DNA from: JASGCP01 sp965263285
GTDB lineage: Bacteria > Bacteroidota > Bacteroidia > Chitinophagales > Chitinophagaceae
Length of the DNA stretch: 64,000 nt
Reading direction: 5' to 3'
Assembly: GCA_965263285.1 (NCBI GenBank)
Contig: CBDHHD010000004.1
Span: 620,001 to 684,000, forward strand
Under the pieces are notes generated by a model. The model ran no database searches. It was not told the DNA's origin and worked only from the letters and a program-made list of their open reading frames with translations. This document shows, piece after piece, positions 8,114-14,686 of this stretch (position 1 is the stretch's first letter; each line of letters starts with the position of its first letter). The position numbers were made by a program, and so were the translations under genes.

Positions 8114-9119
8114 GGCTAAATCCTTTTTTTCAGGTGCTGGAAGCATGGATTATTAAATAAATATAAACAGACATAACTAAATTTAGTGTGAGGTAGTATG
8201 CAAAGATACAAAATAAAATGGATATTTGTAAAAACAATTTTATATGGGCTACATCTTTTTTTGAGGTGCTGGAAGCATGGATGATTACATATATATAAAT
8301 ATGGAAATAATAGGAAATATCTGATGAGGACAGCCCTCAGATAAAGAACGATACAAAACGAGGCAGTGGATCGCCCAGCGAGAATGTGGAGGCGGAAGTT
8401 TTTATATATGAATCGTTATGATGAGTGTATGCACTTGCATAAAAGATAATGCGAAATAAGCTCATCATAACGATTCATACCTAACCGCCTCCACATTCTA
8501 TCTAGCGTAGCGATCCGTAGTTTTGTAAATCTTTTTATCTGCAGGCTTGATTTTTTCATTGTTTCTTTCTTTTATATCAAGGCAAAAGGAAGAAAAGTAT
8601 ATAAAAAATAAATAATGAACCTATATATGAGCAATTACAAAAACATAAATATCCCCCAGCACCTCAAAAAAAGATGTAGCCTTTTAGTAAACTAAATTTT
8701 TCCTCACACTAAATTTAGTTATGCCTATAAACATAGAAATAATAGGAAATATCTGATGAGGACAGCCCTCAGATAAAGAACGATACAAAACGAGGCAGTA
8801 GATCGCCCAGCGAGAATGTGGAGGCGGAAGTTTTTATATATAAATCGTTATGATGAGTGTATGCACTTGCATAAAAGATAATGAGAAATAAGCTCATCAT
8901 AACGATTCATACCTAACCGCCTCCACATTCTATCTAGCGTAGCGATCCGTAGTTTTGTAAATCTTTTTATCTGCAGGCTTGATTTTTTCATTGTTTCTTT
9001 CTTTTATATCAAGGCAAAAGGAAGGGAAAGGTATAAGAACGAAGATTAAAATATACCTAAATACCCCCATTATGTGCATTTATTAAAAAACGCTTAGCAC
9101 CTGAAAAAAGGATTTAAAC
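8114..9119. repeat. Core copy interrupted by MITE A2
   Basis: The outer core starts ggctaaatcctttttttcagg at 8114 and ends with the matching gcacctgaaaaaaggattt near 9119. Its ends form a slightly different pair (AAATCC, CAGG) from the common core, and both ends share those differences, so the two termini were matched when it arrived. The copy is in inverse orientation (R end first). MITE A2 splits it at TATAAACA (8162-8169/8726-8733). No gene is seen in 8019-9206. Confidence 0.75.
8170..8725 (-). mobile_element. Family-A MITE (A2), perfect 8-bp target duplication TATAAACA
   Basis: Ends are gacataactaaatttagtg (8170, one change from consensus) and its inverse at 8725. TATAAACA flanks both sides exactly. 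Inside, in reverse orientation to A1, are the IS-derived right subterminal stretch, a full core (8247-8681) and the left subterminal stretch. It landed inside an older core copy, so it is the younger of the two insertions. Confidence 0.92.
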
Positions 9120-9206
9120 TATTTTAAAAATATTGTTTTTCTTTGCATTGGCAAGAGGCGTAAAAAATGTCATACCCAAATTTTACAAGAGTTAAATTAT
9201 ATAATC

Positions 9207-9578
9207 ATGGAAGAAAATAAAAAATATCATCAAAAAAACATAACTGGTAAATGGGATGGTTTTTGGTATAGATATTGTCCAGAAAGTTTAGCCAAAGGAG
9301 AAACAGTAAGAATGCGACTTAATAGCTGGGACTTTTATGAAAGCGAAAAAATAGGTTTGCTGATTGCTCGAATGGAGCCCGGAGTACAAGCAGTTATATT
9401 AAGATTTAGAGGAAATGGAGATTTTAGAGGCACGATATCTTATGCTGATGAAGTTGCCGGTGGCGAAATGCTGGCAGGAGCAAAACTGCCTGGATTTAAT
9501 CCAGGCAATTATGATATGGACTCAGTTATTATATTACAAAAAAAAGAAGAGCTTAAAGATTATATAGAAAAAATGTAA
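9207..9578 (+). CDS. Protein of unknown function, 123 aa
   Basis: I do not recognise this protein. It is soluble-looking, with no signal peptide or membrane span, and has several aromatic residues near the N-terminus (WDGFWYRYCPESLAKG). The middle could form beta strands (KIGLLIARMEPGVQAVILRFRGNGDFRGTI) and the C-terminus is lysine/glutamate rich. Codon use and continuity look like a real gene, and it is less AT-rich than the flanking repeats. It stands alone between a core copy and nadC, with a possible 43-codon gene between it and nadC. Start ATG 9207 is the first in frame. Confidence 0.6.
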   Translation: MEENKKYHQKNITGKWDGFWYRYCPESLAKGETVRMRLNSWDFYESEKIGLLIARMEPGVQAVILRFRGNGDFRGTISYADEVAGGEMLAGAKLPGFNPGNYDMDSVIILQKKEELKDYIEKM

Positions 9579-9605
9579 GTAAAGAAAGAGGCAAGAAATA
9601 ATAAT

Positions 9606-9737
9606 ATGCTATATATTTTTACCCTACAGTTATTCACTAAAGTAAAGATGATAGCTTTATTTTTTTTTATTATTCTACCCATTCAGATATTATTCATTAT
9701 TATGTATCAAGTAAATATTCTTTCCTATATTAAATAA
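9606..9737 (+). CDS. Possible 43-aa single-span membrane protein
   Basis: ATG at 9606, stop at 9735-9737, just ahead of nadC at 9741. The product is MLYIFTLQLFTKVKMIALFF followed by more hydrophobic residues, so nearly all of it would be one or two membrane helices. A purine-rich AAAGAGG lies about 15 bp upstream. AT-rich DNA often gives such frames by chance; the tight spacing to nadC is the only contextual support. It could instead be nadC leader. Confidence 0.3.
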   Translation: MLYIFTLQLFTKVKMIALFFFIILPIQILFIIMYQVNILSYIK

Positions 9738-9740
9738 TAT

Positions 9741-10598
9741 ATGTATAATCACTCCATTTCATTTCTTTTAGAACAAGCCATCATAGAAGACCTACATAAT
9801 AAAAAAGACTATTCGACCGAAGCATGTATACCTTCCCACCAACAAGGGCGAGCACAATTAATTGTAAAACAGCCTTGTATATTAGCAGGTGTTGAAGTAG
9901 CAAAAGCATTATTGTTATTAATAGATCCACAAGCCTCTATACGCATTTTTAAGCAGGATGGGTCGCTATGCGTACAAGGAGATATAGCATTTGAAGTGGA
10001 AAGCTCGGTACATAGCTTGCTTATGTGTGAGCGAACACTATTGAATTGCATGCAAAGGATGTCAGGTATTGCAACGCTCACTAAGCAATTTATAACTGCT
10101 ATGAAAGACAGCCCAACCCAACTGCTAGACACGCGTAAAACCACCCCTAACTTTAGGGTATTTGAAAAAGAAGCAGTACGCATTGGCGGGGGGCACAATC
10201 ACCGAATGGGCTTATACGATATGATGATGCTAAAAGATAACCATATTGATTTTGCAGGAGGCATTGAAAAAGCTATTTGTCAAACAGTAACATATATGAA
10301 CAAAAATCAATTAGTCATTCCTATTGAAATAGAAGCACGAAACATACAAGAAGTAAGAGAAATAGTCAAATATGGTAAAGGTATTGTACAACGAATTATG
10401 TTAGACAATTTTACTATCCCTCATATTACAGAAGCTTTAAATTATATCCACAAAAGTATAGAAACAGAAATAAGTGGGGGAATTAATTTAGACAACATTT
10501 ATTCATTTGCATGTTGTGGGGCGGATTTTATTAGCACAGGCGCTATTATACACCAAGCACAAAGCATTGATTTAAGTTTTAAAGCTATTATTCATTAA
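9741..10598 (+). CDS. nadC: Nicotinate-nucleotide pyrophosphorylase (quinolinate phosphoribosyltransferase)
   Basis: NadC converts quinolinate and PRPP to nicotinate mononucleotide, CO2 and PPi in NAD synthesis. The 285-aa length is typical. Key signatures are present: LNCMQRMSGIATLT, LLDTRKTTPNFRVFEKEAVRIGGG-type substrate-binding loop with the conserved R and K residues, HRMGLYDMMMLKDNH, the IEIEAR strand and the ISGGINLDN barrel end. No nadA/nadB is seen nearby. An SUI1-family gene follows 20 bp downstream and may be co-transcribed. Confidence 0.95.
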   Translation: MYNHSISFLLEQAIIEDLHNKKDYSTEACIPSHQQGRAQLIVKQPCILAGVEVAKALLLLIDPQASIRIFKQDGSLCVQGDIAFEVESSVHSLLMCERTLLNCMQRMSGIATLTKQFITAMKDSPTQLLDTRKTTPNFRVFEKEAVRIGGGHNHRMGLYDMMMLKDNHIDFAGGIEKAICQTVTYMNKNQLVIPIEIEARNIQEVREIVKYGKGIVQRIMLDNFTIPHITEALNYIHKSIETEISGGINLDNIYSFACCGADFISTGAIIHQAQSIDLSFKAIIH

Positions 10599-10618
10599 CA
10601 TGTAATTATAAATTCTAT

Positions 10619-10963
10619 ATGACAAAAAGTAAAAAACACCAAGCCGATGCCCTAGGGTATGTCTATAGCACAGATGATCATTTCTCATTCACCCCACAAA
10701 CAATTGAAATAAAAGAAACGATTCCTCCAACACAACAAAAACTATCTATAGTATTAGACACAAAACATCGTGCAGGAAAAGTAGTTACCCTTATTAAAGG
10801 TTTTATTGGAACAACAGAAGATATAGAAAAACTCACTAAACAATTAAAAAACTTATGCGGAACTGGAGGATCTACTAAAGACAATATTATTATTATACAA
10901 GGGAATCAAAAAGAAAAAATAACCCAGTGGCTAAAGAAAAACAACTACAATAATACGGCATAA
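10619..10963 (+). CDS. SUI1/YciH-family translation factor, C-terminus altered by MITE insertion
   Basis: SUI1-fold proteins (eIF1/YciH) act on start-codon selection or translation fidelity; the bacterial role is only partly known. The 114-aa product has the domain in its second half: AGKVVTLIKGFIGTTEDIEKLTKQLKNLCGTGGSTKD, with the diagnostic CGTGGS. The reading frame runs into MITE A3, which begins at 10957 and supplies the last codons and the TAA stop (…NNYNNTA). Joining across the AATAATAC duplication gives the pre-insertion ending …NNYNNTKK. The change is confined to the tail, so function is probably kept. It lies 20 bp after nadC. Confidence 0.9.
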   Translation: MTKSKKHQADALGYVYSTDDHFSFTPQTIEIKETIPPTQQKLSIVLDTKHRAGKVVTLIKGFIGTTEDIEKLTKQLKNLCGTGGSTKDNIIIIQGNQKEKITQWLKKNNYNNTA

Positions 10964-11520
10964 CTAAATTTAGTGTGAGGGAGTATGCAAAGATACAAAA
11001 TAAAATGGATATTTGTAAAAACAATTTTATACGGGCTACATCTTTTTTTGAGGTGCTGGAAGCATGTATTATTACATATATATATATACAATATGAAAAT
11101 AATAGGAAATATCTGATGAGGACTGCCCTCAGATAAAGAGCGTTACAAAACGAGGTGAGCGAAGCGACCAGCGAGAATGTGGAGGCGGAAGTTTTTATAT
11201 ATGAATCGTTATGATGAGCATAAAGTATTTGCATAAAAGATACCTATGGATAAGCTCATCATAACGATTCATACCTAACCGCCTCCCATTCATTCTCGCT
11301 AGCGTAGCGAACCGTAGTTTTGTAGCTCTTTATCTGCAGGCTTGATTTTTTCTTTGTTTCTTTCTTTTGTATCAAGACAAAAGAAAGAAAAGGATATAAA
11401 AAATAAATGATGAATCTATATATGAGCAATTACAAAAACATAAATATCCCCCAGCACCTCAAAAAAAGATGTAGCCTTTTAGTAAACTAAATTTTTCCTC
11501 ACACTAAATTTAGTTATGCC
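10957..11520 (-). mobile_element. Family-A MITE (A3), perfect 8-bp target duplication AATAATAC
   Basis: Starts GGCATAACTAAATTTAGTG at 10957 and ends in its inverse at 11520. AATAATAC occurs at 10949-10956 and again at 11521-11528. Inside is a complete core (11034-11476) flanked by the same IS-derived subterminal sequences as A2, in the same orientation. The insertion overlaps the last codons of the SUI1 gene. The gap 10964-11565 holds nothing else. Confidence 0.93.
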
Positions 11521-11565
11521 AATAATACAAAAAAATAAGTACTAAAATCAACTCATAAAATAACA

Positions 11566-12177
11566 TTAAGCAATTGCAATGCTAAATTTCATCTCATTTT
11601 CTAAATATCCTTCTAATATATCCTTAGAATAACAAGGGCCTACTCCTGCAGGAGTACCTGTAAAAATCAAATCACCCTCTTCTAATAGAAAAAAAGATGA
11701 TATATAAGCTATAAGGTAAGAAAATGAATAGATCATTAAACTACTATCTCCATTTTGCACTTTTACACCATTTCTCAAGAGATGAAAACAGATAGACTTA
11801 GAAAAGTCATTGTTAAGCAAAGGACTCCAACTACCTATAACTGCTGAGTGATAATACGCTTTTGCTTTTTCCCATGGCAATCCTTTACTTTTTAAAGCAG
11901 ACTGTATATCTCTTGCTGTAAAATCTATACCTACTGTTATATCACTAATAATTGACCATGAATCTTTCTCTACTATATGCAAAGCTTCTTTTTTTACTCT
12001 TAAAACAATTTCAATTTCATGATGAACCTCTTTGCTAAATGAGGGCAAAGCCAAAGGATGTACGCCATCATACAAAGCACTCATTGGTTTCATAAATAAA
12101 ACAGGCTCTTCAGGGGTTTGATTATTAAGTTCTTTTATATGAGACACATAGTTTCTTCCAACACAAATTATTTTCAT
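11566..12177 (-). CDS. Fumarylacetoacetate hydrolase-family protein
   Basis: FAH-family enzymes hydrolyse or isomerise beta-diketo acids, for example acylpyruvates. At 203 aa this is a short single-domain member. Motifs: GRNYVSHIKELNN at the N-terminus, LFMKPMSAL, the metal-binding EIEIVLRV, and the C-terminal GDLIFTGTPAGVGPC. This combination resembles the acylpyruvase/oxaloacetate-decarboxylase branch, but the substrate cannot be read from sequence. It lies 18 bp downstream of the ammonium transporter gene on the same strand, with no obvious functional link. Confidence 0.87.
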   Translation of the reverse strand: MKIICVGRNYVSHIKELNNQTPEEPVLFMKPMSALYDGVHPLALPSFSKEVHHEIEIVLRVKKEALHIVEKDSWSIISDITVGIDFTARDIQSALKSKGLPWEKAKAYYHSAVIGSWSPLLNNDFSKSICFHLLRNGVKVQNGDSSLMIYSFSYLIAYISSFFLLEEGDLIFTGTPAGVGPCYSKDILEGYLENEMKFSIAIA

Positions 12178-12195
12178 AATTAAAATATTATTTAG

Positions 12196-13566
12196 TTATG
12201 ACGCAAATTCATACTCTGAGAGATCTAATCCTATTTCTTCATCTGAAGCACTTACCCGAATAGGAAGAAACAAATTAATAAATTTAAATATTAAAAAAGA
12301 AACTACAAAACTATATACTACTACAATGACCATTGCTATTATTTCTGTGAAAAATAATTTATACCCCCCAAAAATTAAGCCATTAGCGCTTTCGTGATTT
12401 ATTTTATTAGAAGCAAATACGCCTGTCAATACCATACCTACCATTCCTCCTATACCATGACAAGGAAAAACATCTAAGGCATCATCAAATTGTGTAAATC
12501 TATTCATCAATCGTACTGCCCAAAAAGAAATAACAGATGCAACAAAACCAATTAAAACACTATATTGTACATCTACATAACCAGCAGATGGAGTAATCGC
12601 TACCAAACCAACTATAGCACCAATACAAAAACCTAATACAGATGGCTTATTCCCAATAAACTTATCATATAACATCCAAGTCATCCCTCCTGAAGCTGCC
12701 GCTAAATTTGTATTTAAAAATGGAACAGAAATACTATAGATATCTTTATACCCTGAACCTGCATTAAATCCAAACCAGCCAAACCATAGAAGTGCTGTGC
12801 CTAACAACACAAAAGGGATATTAGCCTCTGGTATATAATTAGATTGAGAAGGTCGAGACCGTGGTTTTAATACAAAAGCTCCTGCTAAGGCCGCACAGCC
12901 TGCAGTAATATGAACTACTAAGCCTCCTGCATAATCTTCTACCCCCATTTTATAAAGAAAGCCATTCGTTGACCATGCCCAATGAGCAATAGGCGCATAC
13001 ACAAAAAACAAAAATAAAATAATAAATAACAAAAAAGCAAAAAACCTAATTCGCTCAGCCACTGCTCCCACAACAATCGCTGGTGTTAATATAGCAAACA
13101 TTAACTGAAAAGTAGCAAACAATTCTATTGGTACACCGCTCCCTCCCTCTGTTATAACAATAGTGTGCACATTATCAAAACAAAAAAAAGTCATAGGGTT
13201 ACCAACAAATCCATATAAAGTTTTCCCAAAACACATGCTAAATAATACTGTAATCCACAACAAACTTACAACACCAGCAGCAACCATGCTTTCAATAATT
13301 GTTGAAATAAAATTCTTCCTATGCACTAACCCTCCATAAAAAAAAGCCACTCCTGGCAACATAATAAACACTAAACAAGAGCTAACAAATAAAAATATAA
13401 CTTGACCAGGATCATAAGCAACTTTTACTAAATCATTTCCTACAACAACTTTATTATCATGATTATAATGAAAAAAGATGAGCAAAAAAATAACAAGAAT
13501 TAACAAATAGAAAGCCAGATTACTTTTTATTTGCTGACTATTTATCCTTAACTTAAAGTTTGACAT
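12196..13566 (-). CDS. amt: Ammonium transporter (Amt family)
   Basis: A polytopic inner-membrane channel for NH3/NH4+. At 456 aa with about 12 hydrophobic segments, it has an extra N-terminal hydrophobic helix (about residues 14-34) before the usual FLFVSSCLVFIMLPGVAFFYGG first Amt helix. The pore signatures are intact: HITAGCAALAGAFVLKPR (first pore histidine), LLWFGWFGFNAGSG, and FPCHGIGGMVGMVLTGVFA (second pore histidine). No glnK/glnB partner is adjacent, which is unusual for amt. A 9-bp tandem repeat fills the start-proximal spacer. Confidence 0.95.
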   Translation of the reverse strand: MSNFKLRINSQQIKSNLAFYLLILVIFLLIFFHYNHDNKVVVGNDLVKVAYDPGQVIFLFVSSCLVFIMLPGVAFFYGGLVHRKNFISTIIESMVAAGVVSLLWITVLFSMCFGKTLYGFVGNPMTFFCFDNVHTIVITEGGSGVPIELFATFQLMFAILTPAIVVGAVAERIRFFAFLLFIILFLFFVYAPIAHWAWSTNGFLYKMGVEDYAGGLVVHITAGCAALAGAFVLKPRSRPSQSNYIPEANIPFVLLGTALLWFGWFGFNAGSGYKDIYSISVPFLNTNLAAASGGMTWMLYDKFIGNKPSVLGFCIGAIVGLVAITPSAGYVDVQYSVLIGFVASVISFWAVRLMNRFTQFDDALDVFPCHGIGGMVGMVLTGVFASNKINHESANGLIFGGYKLFFTEIIAMVIVVVYSFVVSFLIFKFINLFLPIRVSASDEEIGLDLSEYEFAS

Positions 13567-13570
13567 AATA

Positions 13571-13631
13571 TTAATAAATATAATAAATATAATAAATATA
13601 ATAAATATAATAAATATAATAATAAATATAT
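13571..13631. repeat. Tandem 9-bp repeat AATAAATAT between amt and rpiB
   Basis: About six near-perfect copies of AATAAATAT stand directly upstream of the amt start codon and downstream of the rpiB stop. Copy-number slippage would change the amt leader length; any regulatory effect is conjecture. Confidence 0.75.
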
Positions 13632-13641
13632 TATTTAATTT

Positions 13642-14094
13642 CTATAATAAATGTAACGCTTTTATCTTTGCCACTCTGCCACTATGCCTTCCTCCTTCAA
13701 ATGGCGTAATTAAAAAAATGTCAATCATCTTTATACAAATATCTACTGACACAAAACGAGCAGGCAAGCAAATAATATTTGCATCATTATGTTGACGAGC
13801 TAATTTAGCTATTGTTTCATTCCAACAAATAGCGGCACGGATACCTTCATACTTATTTGATACCATGGCTACTCCATTAGCACTACCACACAATAAAATC
13901 CCTTTCGTTTGAATGGTACTATTGTGTAATATATTTTTCACCACTAAATTGGCATAATCTGGATAATCTACTGCATCTGCAGAATAAGTGCCCACATCCA
14001 CTAACGATATACCCTCTTTCTGCTCTATATGACGCTTTATTATCTCTTTTTGTTCGTAACCACCATGATCTGAGCCTATAAATAATTTCAGCAT
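13642..14094 (-). CDS. rpiB: Ribose-5-phosphate isomerase B
   Basis: RpiB interconverts ribose-5-P and ribulose-5-P in the pentose phosphate pathway. The 150-aa length is typical of the RpiB/LacAB family. Signatures: IGSDHGGYEQKEIIKRHI at the N-terminus, VDYPDYANLV, the active-site ILLCGSANGVAMVSNKY with the catalytic cysteine, and a run ending GGRHSGRVAKI. The glycine loop reads CGSANG rather than the commoner CGTGIG. It belongs with the split transketolase at 30099 in the non-oxidative branch. Promoter candidate at 14149. Confidence 0.93.
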   Translation of the reverse strand: MLKLFIGSDHGGYEQKEIIKRHIEQKEGISLVDVGTYSADAVDYPDYANLVVKNILHNSTIQTKGILLCGSANGVAMVSNKYEGIRAAICWNETIAKLARQHNDANIICLPARFVSVDICIKMIDIFLITPFEGGRHSGRVAKIKALHLL

Positions 14095-14148
14095 ATTCGT
14101 AAGTCGATAATTTTATCTTGCAAAATTTTAATTAACATAAAATCCTCG

Positions 14149-14156
14149 CAAAGATA
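14149..14156 (-). promoter_or_regulatory. Putative -7 box TATCTTTG of rpiB
   Basis: Minus-strand TATCTTTG (14156-14149) matches TAnnTTTG and lies 55 bp before the rpiB ATG. No TTG at the standard spacing. Confidence 0.4.
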
Positions 14157-14194
14157 CAAAAAATAATAATAAAAATATTTAATAAAAAATGTAA

Positions 14195-14635
14195 CCTACA
14201 TCTTTTTTTGAGGTGCTGGGGGGGGGTATTTGTGTTTTTTGTAATTACTCAGGTATAAGTTCATCATTTATTTTTTATATCCTTTTCTTTCTTTTGTCTT
14301 GATACAAAAGAAAGAAACAAAGAAAAAATCAAGCCTGCAGATAAAGAGCTACAAAACTACGGCTCGCTACGCTAGCGAGAATGAAGGGGAGGCGGTTAGG
14401 TATGAATCGTTATGATGAGCTTATCCATAGGTATCTTTTATGTACATACTTTATGCTCATCATAACGATTCATATATAAAAATGTCCGCCTCCACATTCT
14501 CGCTGGTCGCTTCGCTCACCTCGTTTTGTAACGCTCTTTATCTGAGGGCAGTCCTCATCAGATATTTCCTATTATTTCCATTTTTATATGTATTTAATAA
14601 TCCATGCTTCCAGCACCTCAAAAAAAGATGTAGCC
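14195..14635 (+). repeat. Solo core copy, full length, without MITE ends
   Basis: Runs from cctacatctttttttgagg to cagcacctcaaaaaaagatgtagcc with all internal arms intact, but neither family-A nor family-B ends surround it. This suggests that the core can sit in the genome by itself. It contains a run of nine Gs after GAGGTGCT. The open frame at 14440 inside it is repeat sequence. Confidence 0.8.
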
Positions 14636-14673
14636 TAAAAAAAGTATTTTTATCCCTATTAAGCCATTGTTAT

Positions 14674-14681
14674 TATTTTTG
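14674..14681 (+). promoter_or_regulatory. Possible -7 box TATTTTTG directly before the E1 gene
   Basis: TATTTTTG ends 5 bp before the ATG at 14687. If used, transcription would begin at or within a base or two of the start codon, giving a leaderless mRNA. No TTG is seen at the standard distance. Confidence 0.3.
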
Positions 14682-14686
14682 TAATT

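Noticed and set aside
9809..10198. Long minus-strand frames opposite nadC, the E1 gene (15538-15885) and other genes
   Set aside because: They lie antisense to genes with clear family motifs and have no recognisable motifs of their own.
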